Positions 48,075 to 57,496 of a stretch of 64,000 nucleotides of DNA are shown one piece after another. Location of the stretch: the NCBI RefSeq assembly GCF_013410215.1, contig NZ_JACCFQ010000001.1, positions 992,001-1,056,000 on the forward strand, given 5' to 3'. A model generated the notes under the pieces. That model had not been told where the DNA came from. It searched no databases and saw only the letters and a list, made by a program, of their open reading frames with translations. Each line of letters begins with the position of its first letter. Position 1 is the first letter of the stretch. The position numbers and the translations under genes were made by a program. The stretch is from Nesterenkonia sandarakina. Its GTDB lineage: Bacteria; Actinomycetota; Actinomycetes; Actinomycetales; Micrococcaceae.

Positions 48075-49325
48075 TCAGCTCCGTTCCTGATCGTGGATCT
48101 CGGTCCATTGGTGGGAGGCCCCGCTCGAGTGTTGGATCGCCTCCAGCACCTGCTGCACATGCAGTCCGTCCTCGAAGGAGGGCCGCGGGTCCTCCCCGGC
48201 GGCGATCCCACGCACCAGATCCACCACCTGATGGGTGAACCCATGTTCGTAGCCCAGTCCGTGGCCGGGCGGCCACCAGGCCTCGAGGTACGGGTGCTCC
48301 GGCTCGGTGGCCAGGATCCGGGTGAACCCCGAAGTCCGCGCCGGTTGAGTCGCATCGTAGTAGTGCAGGACGTTCATGTCTTCGAAATCGAAGCTGACCG
48401 CTCCCCGGGATCCTGAGATCTCGATGCGCAGCGCATTCTTCCGGCCCCAGGCGAAGCGGGAGGCCTCCAGGATCACCGGGGCTCCCGAGGTCAGTCGAGC
48501 GGTGACCAGCGCGGCGTCGTCCACCGTCACCGGGCCCATCCCGACGGCGTCGGGCGCCTCGACCGCGGTGCCGAGACCGCTGCCGAGTCCACCTGCGCTG
48601 CCGCCGATGCCCCCCGCCGCGACGGCGACCTTGGCGGCGAGCGGACGTTCAGCGACGATGGTGTCGAGCATCCCGGAGACCCCGGCGAAGCGCTGACCGG
48701 TGAGGAAGTAGGTCAGATCCACGATGTGGGCTCCGATGTCTCCCAGCGCCCCGGACCCGGCCCGGGTCTTGTCCAGCCTCCAGGACAGCGGAGCGGTCTC
48801 ATCCCCGAGCCAGTCCTGCAGATACTGCGCCCGCACCTGACGCACCTCACCGATCCGGCCCTCGGAGATGAGCTCCTGAGCCAGCTTCAGCGCCGGCACG
48901 CGACGGTAGGTGAAGCCGACCATCGCGTGGATGCCCTGGGCTCGGGCGCGGTGGGCGGCGTCGTTCATCCGCTGCGCCTCCGCGACCGAGTTGGCCATCG
49001 GCTTCTCCACGAGCACGTGCTTGCCGGCCGCCAGCGCGGCTTCAGCGATCTCCGCGTGCGTGTCTCCGGGCGTGCAGATATCGACCAAGTCGACATCCTT
49101 GCGCTCGAGCACCCGCCGCCAATCGGTGGCAGATTCCACCCAGCCCAGCCGCTGCGCCGCCTGCTTGCTCCGCTGCACGTCACGACCGACGATCACCCGC
49201 ATGCGCGGTTCCATCGGAAGGTCGAAGAACCGTGTGGCGGATCTCCAGGCCTGGGAGTGCACCCTGCCCATGAAGGCGTGCCCGATCATCGCCACGCCCA
49301 GGCGCGGCTTGTCTCGCTCAACCAT
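48075..49325 (-). CDS. Gfo/Idh/MocA family oxidoreductase
   Basis: NAD(P)-dependent sugar dehydrogenase of 416 residues. The Rossmann part has [13 protein letters not shown] near the N-terminus, [30 protein letters not shown] with the conserved EKP lysine, and the C-terminal catalytic region [11 protein letters not shown] Gly/Ala-rich stretch at about 233-258 is an unusual loop insertion. It probably oxidises the sugar or polyol brought in by the adjoining transporter. Starts nine bases after the binding-protein gene. Confidence 0.87.
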   Translation of the reverse strand: MVERDKPRLGVAMIGHAFMGRVHSQAWRSATRFFDLPMEPRMRVIVGRDVQRSKQAAQRLGWVESATDWRRVLERKDVDLVDICTPGDTHAEIAEAALAAGKHVLVEKPMANSVAEAQRMNDAAHRARAQGIHAMVGFTYRRVPALKLAQELISEGRIGEVRQVRAQYLQDWLGDETAPLSWRLDKTRAGSGALGDIGAHIVDLTYFLTGQRFAGVSGMLDTIVAERPLAAKVAVAAGGIGGSAGGLGSGLGTAVEAPDAVGMGPVTVDDAALVTARLTSGAPVILEASRFAWGRKNALRIEISGSRGAVSFDFEDMNVLHYYDATQPARTSGFTRILATEPEHPYLEAWWPPGHGLGYEHGFTHQVVDLVRGIAAGEDPRPSFEDGLHVQQVLEAIQHSSGASHQWTEIHDQERS

Positions 49326-49334
49326 GGCTGCCGC

Positions 49335-50390
49335 TCAGGATTCGAAGGCGTATGGCAGGTACTGGTCCACGTTCTCTTCGGTGACCACCGGGGCGTAGAG
49401 CTGGATCTCGCGCGGGACCTCGATCTGGACGAGGTCACCCAGGGCCCGTCCCTGAGCCAGCAGTCGAGCCAGTCGGACGCCGTCGGCCGCCTGGGTGGCG
49501 GGGTAGATGACTGTCGCCTCGACCACCGAGTCTCCGGACTCGATCTCGCGCATCATATTGGCTGAACCTGCACCGCCGACCATGAAGAACTCATCACGTC
49601 CGGCGTTCTCTATGGCGGCGAGGACCCCGACGCCCTGATCGTCGTCGTGGTTCCAGATCGCATCGATCTCCGGTGCTGCCTGAAGCAGGTTCGCGGTGGC
49701 GCTCTCTCCGCCGGCGACGGTGAAGTCCGCCGCGACCCGATTGTCCACGTCCAGGCCGCAGTCGCTGAGCGCCTGCTCGAAGCCCTCACTGCGGTCCTGG
49801 GTCAGCGGGAGCGAGTCGATGCCGGCGATCTCCGCCACCACCGCGTCCTCTTGATCGCCCAGCTGCTCACAGATGTACTCGCCGGCGGAGACTCCCATGC
49901 CGTAGTTGTCCCCAAGGATCGTGGTGCGAGCGGCGAAGGGGCTGGAGAACTCCCGGTCCACGTTGACCACCGGGATGCCGGCCTCCATCGCCTCGGTGGC
50001 CACCTCGGTCAGCGCGGCGCCGTCGAAGGGCAGGACCACGATCGCGTCGACATCGTCATTGATGAACTGTTCGATCTGGCTGATCTGCTGGTTCACGTCG
50101 TCGGTTCCCTCGGAGACGCGCAGGTCGACGTCTTCGAACTCTTCGCCCTGGGCCTGGGCGCCTTCGGTGATGGCGCCGATCCAGCCGTGTCCTGCGGCGG
50201 GCCCGGAGAAGCCGATCACGACTTCCTCACCGGGCTCCGCGTTGTCACCGGCCGGTTCGGCGGCGGCCGCCGCGGCGTCGTTGTCCTCTGTGTTGACCTC
50301 CTCCGGATCGTTGGAGAGACAGCCGCTGACGAGCAGGGTGGCTGAGATGAGCGCAGCGGCCGAGAGGTACCGGCGTGGGATGCGAGACAT
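49335..50390 (-). CDS. Ribose-type ABC transporter substrate-binding lipoprotein
   Basis: Lipoprotein of 351 residues. The signal peptide ends in LLVSGC with the lipid-carrying Cys24. An acidic, Ala-rich linker leads to a periplasmic-binding-protein type I domain (EEVVIGFSGPAAGHGWIGAI, DAIVVLPFDGAALTEVATEA, IWNHDDDQGVGVLAAIENAG). The ATG at 50390 has an ideal AGGAGG seven bases before it. The CUT2 type (RbsB-like) binds monosaccharides or polyols; which one is not clear. Confidence 0.87.
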   Translation of the reverse strand: MSRIPRRYLSAAALISATLLVSGCLSNDPEEVNTEDNDAAAAAAEPAGDNAEPGEEVVIGFSGPAAGHGWIGAITEGAQAQGEEFEDVDLRVSEGTDDVNQQISQIEQFINDDVDAIVVLPFDGAALTEVATEAMEAGIPVVNVDREFSSPFAARTTILGDNYGMGVSAGEYICEQLGDQEDAVVAEIAGIDSLPLTQDRSEGFEQALSDCGLDVDNRVAADFTVAGGESATANLLQAAPEIDAIWNHDDDQGVGVLAAIENAGRDEFFMVGGAGSANMMREIESGDSVVEATVIYPATQAADGVRLARLLAQGRALGDLVQIEVPREIQLYAPVVTEENVDQYLPYAFES

Positions 50391-50455
50391 GATTCCTCCT
50401 GATGAGAGTTGATTCAGCTGTGCGAGTGTGTGATTCGAGATGAGTGGATGTGGGG

Positions 50456-51517
50456 TCACGTTCGGCTGTGGCTGGAGAAGCGCTGCTGCAGCAGCACGGC
50501 GCCGACGATGATGGCGCCGGTGACGACTGCCTGGACCGAAGAGTCGAGGTTGTTCTGGACGAAGACGTTGCGCAGCACCGCGAAGACCATGACGCCCAGG
50601 ACGGTGCCGAAGATGGTGCCCCGGCCACCGGCGAGCAGGGTGCCACCGACAACGACGGCGGCGATCGCGTCGAGCTCGTAGAGGTAGCCGTGGGTCGAAG
50701 AGCCTGAGGTGGTCCGGCTGATCATCATGACCGCGCCGATGCCGGCGCAGAGTCCGGCGAGCGTGTAGATCATCACCAGGTGGCGCTTGACCTTGATGCC
50801 TGCCAGTCGGGCGGCCTCGGGATTGCCGCCCACCGCGATGGTGCGTCGTCCGAAGGTGGTCCGGTTCAGCAGGAACCAGCCGGCGGCGGCGACGATCAGG
50901 AACATCCAGACGATGATCGGGATGCCCAGCAGGTCACCGCGGAAGGTGCTGGTGAAGCCTTGGACGGTCACGATCTGGGTCTGCCGCCCGGAGATCAGCT
51001 CGGCGAAGCCGCGCGCGGCGACCAGCATCGCAAGCGTCGCGATGAACGGGACCACTCTGCCGTAGGCGATGATCACCCCGTTGAGCAGACCCGCCGCGGC
51101 ACCCACCGCCAGAGCGGTGAAGAACATGATGAACCAGTGGATGTCGGTGGCCATCGCCTGAGTGCCCAGAGTCGTGGCCCAGATGGTGGCGAGTCCCATC
51201 ACGGATCCCACCGAGAGGTCGATTCCGCCGGAGGTGATCACGAAGGTCACACCGACGCTGATCACCCCGATCACGGCCGCCTGCTGCAGGATCACCATCA
51301 GGTTCGCGACGCTGAGGAAGCGGTCACCGCCGGTGATCACGCCCAAGGCGATCAGGGCCGTCAGGGCGAGGATCAGTCCGAGGCTGTGCCCCAGGCTGAG
51401 GTTCGACCCCGCGACCGTCCTCTTGGGCTTGTCCTGCACTGGGCTGAGGTCTCGGCTCGGAAGCTCCTCCTCGGCAGAGGTTCCGGCGGGGGAGCCTGTT
51501 GCTGTTGTCTCACTCAT
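50456..51517 (-). CDS. Ribose-type ABC transporter permease (RbsC-like)
   Basis: Permease of 353 residues with a polar N-terminus of 40 residues and eight to ten membrane helices. The family motif TSGGIDLSVGSVMGL and the loop GGNPEAARLAGIKVKRHLVM are intact. It overlaps the ATPase gene by four bases and is followed by the binding protein after 65 bases. Confidence 0.88.
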   Translation of the reverse strand: MSETTATGSPAGTSAEEELPSRDLSPVQDKPKRTVAGSNLSLGHSLGLILALTALIALGVITGGDRFLSVANLMVILQQAAVIGVISVGVTFVITSGGIDLSVGSVMGLATIWATTLGTQAMATDIHWFIMFFTALAVGAAAGLLNGVIIAYGRVVPFIATLAMLVAARGFAELISGRQTQIVTVQGFTSTFRGDLLGIPIIVWMFLIVAAAGWFLLNRTTFGRRTIAVGGNPEAARLAGIKVKRHLVMIYTLAGLCAGIGAVMMISRTTSGSSTHGYLYELDAIAAVVVGGTLLAGGRGTIFGTVLGVMVFAVLRNVFVQNNLDSSVQAVVTGAIIVGAVLLQQRFSSHSRT

Positions 51518-53034
51518 CCGTGAGCTCCTTCCATCACAAGATCAAGCACCTGGTGTTCGTTGATGTCCTTGGTGGATCCGGTGTGGACCACGCGGCCGTC
51601 GGCGACGACCAGGACTCGATCGGCGAGCCCCAGGACCTCTTCGATCTCGCTGGAGACCATCAGCACCGCCGTGCCCTGCCGGCTCAGTTCGCGGACCAGA
51701 CCATAGATCTCAGCCCGGGCGCCGACGTCGACGCCGCGAGTGGGCTCATCCAGCAGCAGCACCTCGCACCCGTGGACCAGCCAGCGGGCGAGCATCGCCT
51801 TCTGCTGGTTGCCTCCGGAGAGTGTGCGGATGCTGCGCTGCACATCGGCAGGGGAGAGGTGCAGCGCCTGGGCCTGCGCGCGGGCCGCGCTGCGTTCGGC
51901 ACGCTCGTTGAGCAGTCCGGATCTGCCGAAGCGGGCGAAGGTGGAGAGGGTGATGTTGCGATAGATCGGTTCATCCAGCAGCAGTCCCTGGCTCTTGCGC
52001 TCCTCCGGGGCCAGGCCCACCCCGTGCTGCACCGCGTCCGGCACGGACCCGCGGCGCAGGCGCCTGCCTTTCACCCGGACCTCTCCGGTGGTGGCGCGGC
52101 GAGCCCCGTAGATGGTCTCCAGGATCTCTGAACGGCCTGCACCCACCAGGCCCGCCAGTCCGACCACCTCGCCCGGGCGGACATCGAAGGAGACCGGTTC
52201 GAAGACGCCCAGGAGGCTGAGTCCCTCGACTTCGAGCAGCGGCTGATCGCTTGTGGGCCCGATCGCAGCACCGCCGAAGTCAGAGATGACCTCGTGTCCG
52301 GTCATCAGCGCGATGAGTTCTCTGGTCGGGGTGTCGCTGACCTCGAGGCTGGTGGCCACGGTGCGCCCATCCTTGAGCACCGTGATCCGATCACCGATGC
52401 GCCGGATCTCTTCGAGGCGGTGTGAGATGTAGACCACCGCAACCCCCTGGTCTCGCAGCGTGTGCACCACGCGGAACAGGTTCTCCACCTCTTCCGGGTC
52501 CAGGACCGCGGAGGGTTCGTCCATGATGATCAGCTGGGCGTCGTGGGAGAGGGCCCGCGCCATTGAGACGATCTGTTTCCCGGCTGCGGAGAGCCGTCCG
52601 ACCTCACGCTGAGCGGGGATCTCCGGATGGCCCAGGCGTCGGAGCAGATCACGGGTGTGCTCCAGGCTGGTGGATCGACGCAGCACGCCTCCGGTGCTGA
52701 GCTCGTGGCCGAGGAACACGTTCTCGGCGACGCTGAGCCCGTCGACGACGTCGAGCTCCTGATACATCGTGGCGATGCCCAGCCGCAGGGCCGCCATGGT
52801 GCTGTCGATGCTGACCGGCTCGCCCTTCCAGGAGATCTCACCCCCGGTGGGCTGGTGGGCCCCGGAGAGCACCTTGATCAGCGTGGACTTCCCGGCACCG
52901 TTCTGGCCCAGCAGGCAGTGCACCTCGCCGGGGCGGATGTCCAGGTCCACGCCGTCGAGGGCCTTGGCACCGGGGAAGTGCTTGCTGATGCCCCGCATGC
53001 GCAGGAGCTCCGACCCAGCATTTTGTGTGACCAT
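51514..53034 (-). CDS. Ribose-type ABC transporter ATPase with two nucleotide-binding domains (RbsA-like)
   Basis: Fused ATPase of 506 residues. The first domain has Walker A GQNGAGKST at 43-51, a degenerate signature region RLSAAGKQIVSMARAL and Walker B LIIMDEPSAVLD. The second has the degenerate Walker A GLVGAGRSE, the signature LSGGNQQKAMLARWL and LLLDEPTRGVD. This asymmetry is normal for RbsA-type proteins. The ATG at 53034 (start MVTQNAGSELLRMRG) was chosen; the stretch upstream to 53070 contains the promoter. No ribosome binding site precedes it, consistent with a leaderless mRNA. Confidence 0.87.
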   Translation of the reverse strand: MVTQNAGSELLRMRGISKHFPGAKALDGVDLDIRPGEVHCLLGQNGAGKSTLIKVLSGAHQPTGGEISWKGEPVSIDSTMAALRLGIATMYQELDVVDGLSVAENVFLGHELSTGGVLRRSTSLEHTRDLLRRLGHPEIPAQREVGRLSAAGKQIVSMARALSHDAQLIIMDEPSAVLDPEEVENLFRVVHTLRDQGVAVVYISHRLEEIRRIGDRITVLKDGRTVATSLEVSDTPTRELIALMTGHEVISDFGGAAIGPTSDQPLLEVEGLSLLGVFEPVSFDVRPGEVVGLAGLVGAGRSEILETIYGARRATTGEVRVKGRRLRRGSVPDAVQHGVGLAPEERKSQGLLLDEPIYRNITLSTFARFGRSGLLNERAERSAARAQAQALHLSPADVQRSIRTLSGGNQQKAMLARWLVHGCEVLLLDEPTRGVDVGARAEIYGLVRELSRQGTAVLMVSSEIEEVLGLADRVLVVADGRVVHTGSTKDINEHQVLDLVMEGAHG

Positions 53035-53041
53035 GATCACA

Positions 53042-53070
53042 ATAGTGAGCGCACTTCTGTCGGGTGTCAA
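53042..53070 (-). promoter_or_regulatory. Promoter of the ribose-type transporter operon, probably leaderless
   Basis: On the minus strand a consensus TTGACA (53065-53070) and CACTAT (53042-53047) are 17 bases apart. Only seven bases separate the -10 from the ATG, so transcription would begin at or next to the start codon. No Shine-Dalgarno sequence is present. Confidence 0.6.
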
Positions 53071-53092
53071 TCAAAAGTCGACCGGAATGTGA

Positions 53093-53106
53093 AAAACTTT
53101 AAAACT
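53093..53106. promoter_or_regulatory. AT-rich direct repeat between divergent rbsA-like and ROK genes
   Basis: AAAACT occurs at 53093-53098 and 53101-53106, eight bases apart, in an AT-rich pocket of a GC-rich genome. It lies between the ROK regulator and the operon it probably controls, so it is a candidate operator. Confidence 0.3.
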
Positions 53107-53141
53107 CCCGCAGTCAGAAGTGGGGGTGGTTTACTTGATCC

Positions 53142-54359
53142 ATGGCCTACGTCTCCGTGATCGATGAGCAGAACGCAGTGGCCTCCGCGCCGTCTGGGAA
53201 CACCCTGCCCAACAGCGCGGGCGCACTGTTCCAGCTGTTTCGGGACGGCACGCCGCGGACCCGGTCTGACCTGACCGCTATGACAGGATTTGCGCGCTCC
53301 ACGATCTCCGCCAGGGTGGAAGAGTTGCTGAATGCCGCGCTCATCCGGCCGGCGGGTGAGAACTCCTCCACCGGCGGTCGTCCCCCGAGCACCTTCACCG
53401 TCAACCCCCTGGCCCGCTCCGTGCTGGCGGTGGATCTGGGGGGCACCCACGCCCGCATCGCCGTGACCGATCTGGCCACCAGGGTGCTCAGCGAGCGGCA
53501 GCAGGAGCTCGACATCACCCAGGGCCCGGTGGCTGTGCTCGACGCGGTGGGGAGAATCGGCCTGGAGCTGCTTCAGGAGGCCGGCCGCAGCCCGGAGGAC
53601 CTGCTGGGCGTCGGGGTGGGTGTGCCCGGACCGGTGGAGTTCGCTACCGGCCGGCCGATGAGCCCGCCGATCATGCCCGGATGGGATCATTTCGACATCC
53701 CCGGACATCTGCGCCGCTGGTTCCCCGGGCCGATCCTGGTGGACAACGACGTCAACGCGATGGCCCTGGGAGAGCACGCCGTGGCCTATCCGCAGGTGGC
53801 CAACATGATGTTCGTGAAAGTGGCCACGGGGATCGGCTCCGGGATCATCAGCGACGGTCGACTCCAGCACGGCGCGCAGGGGGCGGCCGGGGATCTCGGG
53901 CATATCGCCACCCCGGACGGGGATGCGACGCCCTGCACCTGTGGGAATTCGGGCTGTCTGGAGGCGGTGGCCTCCGGGCCGGCGATTGCGGCCCAGCTGC
54001 GGGAACGTGGCTTTGACGTGCCGAACCATGCCGCGATGTTGGAGCTGGTGCGCTCCGGGGATCTGGAGGCCCTGCGCACCGTGCGCCAGGCCGGACGGCA
54101 AGTCGGATCGGTGCTGGCCGGCTGCGTGAACCTGCTCAATCCCTCGGTCATCGTGATCGGCGGGGTGGTCTCCACCGCCGGGGAGCATTTCCTGGCCGGC
54201 ATCCGCGAAGCCGTCTACTCCCGATCGCTGCCCCTGGCCACCCAGCATCTGCGCATCGTGGCCAGCCAGACCACCGCGCGCGCCGGAGTGCTCGGCGCCT
54301 CAGCGCTGGTGACTGGTCACGGGCTCTCGGTCGAGAACGTTAACCGCCTGATCGGCTGA
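53142..54359 (+). CDS. ROK-family transcriptional regulator
   Basis: Protein of 405 residues with an N-terminal winged helix-turn-helix (GALFQLFRDGTPRTRSDLTA, TGFARSTISARVEELLNAAL) and a ROK sugar-kinase-like domain (VLAVDLGGTHARIAV, ILVDNDVNAMALGEH, zinc site CTCGNSGCLEAVASG). The glucokinase-like residues are kept, but with the DNA-binding domain it is most likely a sugar-sensing repressor. Divergent from the ribose-type ABC operon, which it probably regulates. Confidence 0.9.
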   Translation: MAYVSVIDEQNAVASAPSGNTLPNSAGALFQLFRDGTPRTRSDLTAMTGFARSTISARVEELLNAALIRPAGENSSTGGRPPSTFTVNPLARSVLAVDLGGTHARIAVTDLATRVLSERQQELDITQGPVAVLDAVGRIGLELLQEAGRSPEDLLGVGVGVPGPVEFATGRPMSPPIMPGWDHFDIPGHLRRWFPGPILVDNDVNAMALGEHAVAYPQVANMMFVKVATGIGSGIISDGRLQHGAQGAAGDLGHIATPDGDATPCTCGNSGCLEAVASGPAIAAQLRERGFDVPNHAAMLELVRSGDLEALRTVRQAGRQVGSVLAGCVNLLNPSVIVIGGVVSTAGEHFLAGIREAVYSRSLPLATQHLRIVASQTTARAGVLGASALVTGHGLSVENVNRLIG

Positions 54360-54365
54360 TCTGTT

Positions 54366-54596
54366 TCAGGTCGACCCTGAGGTCACCGTGTGCTCGGACT
54401 CCCCGTCACGCTGTGCCTGGGCGCGCTGCTCCTGGGCGTTGCGCAGCGCCAGAACCAGGGCGGCGCCCAGCATCACCAGGGCGAGCCCCCAGCCGATCGT
54501 CGCCGTGTAGTCCGGAGCCTGTGGAATGGCGGAGAGCACGATCCCGATCGGGGCGAAGAACAGCAGCGCATTGATGATGTTTCTGCGACGTGCCAT
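54366..54596 (-). CDS. Small two-helix membrane protein
   Basis: Protein of 76 residues starting MARRRNIINALLFFAPIGIV, with two hydrophobic segments (ALLFFAPIGIVLSAI; TIGWGLALVMLGAALVLAL) and a polar Gln/Glu/Arg C-terminus. It stands tail to tail with the ROK gene. I do not recognise the family. Confidence 0.6.
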   Translation of the reverse strand: MARRRNIINALLFFAPIGIVLSAIPQAPDYTATIGWGLALVMLGAALVLALRNAQEQRAQAQRDGESEHTVTSGST

Positions 54597-54724
54597 GTGT
54601 TCAGCCTCATTCTCGGAGAATCGGATTGTGACGCAGTTCTCTACGCTACCGGAGCCCTGGACAATGAAACAGAAAACCGCTCATCAGGATTGACGGCTGA
54701 GACCTCAGCCGATGTCATGGAGAA

Positions 54725-55093
54725 ATGGATGTGCTTCTTCCAACTCTCAGCTTGATCATCGGCGCGGTATTGTTCACGATCTCGTTCCGCATGGTCAGCC
54801 AGGCCAATCCCAGCGAACGCATCCCCCAGCTCTGGGGCCGTCCGGCGCGCCACCCGCGTCGGATCTACGCGGTACGAGCCGCGGCCATCGGGCTGCTGCT
54901 CCTGGGAGTCGCCGGCTGGATCTCGACGCTCGGCTACGCCGGCCTGCTTCTGCTGCTGCCTGCCTTCCTGCCGGCGATGATCATGAACGTCCTGCATAAC
55001 CGACGGGTGGCACGGGGACAGCATGGGCAGCGCGGGCACCCGGCGGCACAGCCTGCCGCCGCAGACTCGCCGCTCGGTCCCGGCCAGCGCTGA
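54725..55093 (+). CDS. Small membrane protein of unknown function
   Basis: Protein of up to 122 residues with hydrophobic segments LLPTLSLIIGAVLFTISFRM, AAAIGLLLLGVAGWISTLGY and AGLLLLLPAFLPAMIM, and a polar Gly/Gln/Ala tail. The conserved-looking loop NPSERIPQLWGRPARHPRRI separates the first two helices. GGAGA precedes the start region; the GTG at 54731 is better spaced from it than the ATG at 54725. Family not recognised. Confidence 0.6.
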   Translation: MDVLLPTLSLIIGAVLFTISFRMVSQANPSERIPQLWGRPARHPRRIYAVRAAAIGLLLLGVAGWISTLGYAGLLLLLPAFLPAMIMNVLHNRRVARGQHGQRGHPAAQPAAADSPLGPGQR

Positions 55094-55127
55094 CCCGCCC
55101 GCGGTGAAGACCGGCGTCGGCAGGGGC

Positions 55128-55670
55128 TTACAGCCCGAAGGCGGCGCCGACCCGGCGCTGCAGCCGCGCCCACTGGCTTGCCGGATCCAGCTGCGCGGAG
55201 AGTGTATGCAGCTGCACCGCCACCGGCGTGCTGACCGGTCCCTCCGCGGTGTGGTCCGCCGGTTCACCCTCGGCGTCGATCACCTGCTGCACCATGGATC
55301 CGGGCATCAGGTTCATCAGCGCCAGTGCGAGCTGCCGGGCCTGACCAGGTTCCAGCTCGAAGGGCGCCACCACCACACAGGGCTCGACGTCGATGGGGCG
55401 GGAGAGCGCCCGGCGCGCCACGTCGAGCCCGCCGATCACCGACTGTCCCAGGAACCAGCCGAGCAGCACCACGATGGCACCCCAGCGACGCGGCCACTCT
55501 CGCGGAGAGCGCGCTGAGGAGGGCGGGAGCAGCACCAGGCTCAGCGCCGTGGCCAGCGCCACAGAAATCACCCCGTAGATCACGTAGTCCGCGCCCCCTC
55601 CGGAGAGCGCCCACCAGAGCAGCCCGAGAAGCAGCGCACGCAGCACCCCGGCCACCACGAAACGGTTCAT
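55128..55670 (-). CDS. mnhE: Na+/H+ antiporter subunit E (MrpE/MnhE)
   Basis: Protein of 180 residues with three to four helices near the N-terminus (VLRALLLGLLWWALSGG, YVIYGVISVALATALSLVLL, WGAIVVLLGWFLGQSVIGGL) followed by the MrpE domain (RPIDVEPCVVVAPFELEPGQ, ALALMNLMPGSMV). The ATG at 55670 overlaps the preceding gene's stop. It is the last of eight genes of the antiporter operon. Confidence 0.88.
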   Translation of the reverse strand: MNRFVVAGVLRALLLGLLWWALSGGGADYVIYGVISVALATALSLVLLPPSSARSPREWPRRWGAIVVLLGWFLGQSVIGGLDVARRALSRPIDVEPCVVVAPFELEPGQARQLALALMNLMPGSMVQQVIDAEGEPADHTAEGPVSTPVAVQLHTLSAQLDPASQWARLQRRVGAAFGL

Positions 55671-57496
55671 GAGCTTCTCCCCACCAACAGCATCGTGGCC
55701 GCGGTGACCACCGTCAGCAGCACCACCAGCACCAGGCCGGTGGACTCCCATCCGCTCAGACGGGCCTCAGTCCAGGAGACCCCGCGCCTTCCGCGCTGCG
55801 CCGCGGCGGAGAAGGCTGTGCCCCACCGCTGCGCCGCGGCGGTGGTGAGTCGGTGCGCCCCATCCAGCGTCCGGCCGCCGTCTCTCCGAGCGCGACGCAG
55901 CAACGACTCCTCCGCCAGCAACAGGTCACCCGGTGGAATCACGGCCGTCTCAGCGTCGGTGAGCCGGTCCGGCAGCCACTCACGCCGGGCCGCTGCCCAG
56001 GTCAGCGCCGCTAGCAGCACGCCCAGCAGAATCGGCCAGGTCGCGTCCCACAGCGTGCTCGGCTCCCAGCTGGGCACCGCGACGCCCTCGGCCTGCACCG
56101 GATCGGTGACCCACCGGGCGCCGATCAGCCACGGCACCAGGATCCCGGCCGCGCAGACACCCAGCCAGGAGTACAGCTCCCCATCCGCGCGACGGCGTGG
56201 ATCGCCCTCTGTCCTGAAGAGGACCACCGCGAAACGCAGCAGCAGCAGGGTGGAGCCGGTCGCGACCAGCGGAAGCAGCGTGTCCAGCCCCACGCCGAGC
56301 ACCTCGATCCCGCTGACCGCCTCCTTGGAGACGTACTTCCCGAAGGCCCCAGAGGTCAACGGGGCGCCCGCCACCGCCAGTCCCGCGCCGAGCATCCCGA
56401 GCAGCACCAGGACCCCGGTCCTGCCCCGGGCGTAGTGCTTGACCACCGGAACCCCGAGGAACAGCGCGCCCTTGGCCAGGCCATGATGGATCGCGTAGAC
56501 CACCGCAGCGGCCGACGTCGCCGGCTGCAGCTCGGGGAGCATCAGCCCTACGGCGATGAGCACGGTGATGAACCCCATCTGCGAGATCGTCGAATAGGCC
56601 AGGATCACCTTCGGGTCCCGCTGCAGGACCCCCAGCACGACGGCGGCGAAGGCACCTGCCAGCGCCAGGGCCAGCAGCACCGCACCGGCGGTGGCTCCCT
56701 CGGGCAGGAACCGCAGCCAGCCGATCAGCCCGGCCTTGACCATCGCCCCGGAGAGCACCGCGGAGGCCGCCGGGGGCGCGGCGGGATGAGCCAGGGGCAG
56801 CCAGACATGCAGCGGGATGGTGCCGGCCTTGACCCCGAAGCCGAAGATCAGCAGCCCCTGGATCAGACCGGTGTGCGCGGAGCCGGCGGCCTGCCCAGCA
56901 TCGGCGAGCAGGAAGCCCCCGGCGGAGGTCACCAGGATCAGGGCGGCCAGGATGGCGGTCTCGGAGAGCACCGACATCACCAGATACACCTTGGTGGCCC
57001 GCTGCGCCGCCGCGGTCCGGTAATGAATCACCAGCCCCGCCGCAGAGAAGCTCATCAGCGCGAAGCTCAGGTAGAAGCTGGCGACGTCGGCAGCCAGGTA
57101 GGTCCCGATGTTGCCGGTGAAGCTGAGCAGCAGGAACGCTGAGAGCGCGCCCGAGCCGCGCTCGGTGTCGCGCAGCTTGATCCAGCTGATCGCCAGCAGG
57201 GCAGCGCCATAGAGCAGCGCGGCGATCAGCAGCAGCGGTCTGGCGTAGAGGTCCACCGCGAAATATGCACCGAAGAGCAGCCACGGCACCTCCAGGCTCG
57301 CCGCCGCTGTGCCAGGGCCCGCCAGCACCGCCAGCAGCACTGCGGGAACCACAGCCAGCGGAGCCAGCACGGTGAGCCGACGTCGCATCCTGAATGCCCG
57401 CAGCGGGGACAGCAGTCCGCTGAGTCCCAGTCCCAGCACCAGCACCAGCGGGGTCAGCAGGGTCACGGTGATCAGCAGGGAGGGTGAGGTGAGCAT
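55667..57496 (-). CDS. Proton-conducting antiporter subunit (NuoL/M/N family), third copy
   Basis: Membrane protein of 609 residues with about fourteen helices of the complex I/Mrp proton-channel family. Conserved parts are GVKAGTIPLHVWLPLAHPAA (channel lysine), GAMVKAGLIGWLRFL, YSTISQMGF and HHGLAKGALFLGVPVVKH. A region of about 110 residues near the end (DRLTDAETAVIPPGDLLLAE and onward) is polar, before a final helix. It is probably the counterpart of the NuoL-like half of MrpA. Overlaps both neighbours. Confidence 0.8.
   Translation of the reverse strand: MLTSPSLLITVTLLTPLVLVLGLGLSGLLSPLRAFRMRRRLTVLAPLAVVPAVLLAVLAGPGTAAASLEVPWLLFGAYFAVDLYARPLLLIAALLYGAALLAISWIKLRDTERGSGALSAFLLLSFTGNIGTYLAADVASFYLSFALMSFSAAGLVIHYRTAAAQRATKVYLVMSVLSETAILAALILVTSAGGFLLADAGQAAGSAHTGLIQGLLIFGFGVKAGTIPLHVWLPLAHPAAPPAASAVLSGAMVKAGLIGWLRFLPEGATAGAVLLALALAGAFAAVVLGVLQRDPKVILAYSTISQMGFITVLIAVGLMLPELQPATSAAAVVYAIHHGLAKGALFLGVPVVKHYARGRTGVLVLLGMLGAGLAVAGAPLTSGAFGKYVSKEAVSGIEVLGVGLDTLLPLVATGSTLLLLRFAVVLFRTEGDPRRRADGELYSWLGVCAAGILVPWLIGARWVTDPVQAEGVAVPSWEPSTLWDATWPILLGVLLAALTWAAARREWLPDRLTDAETAVIPPGDLLLAEESLLRRARRDGGRTLDGAHRLTTAAAQRWGTAFSAAAQRGRRGVSWTEARLSGWESTGLVLVVLLTVVTAATMLLVGRSS

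Noticed and set aside
53142-54359. ROK protein as a glucokinase
   Set aside because: An N-terminal winged helix-turn-helix and its divergent position beside a sugar operon favour a regulator, although the kinase fold is intact.
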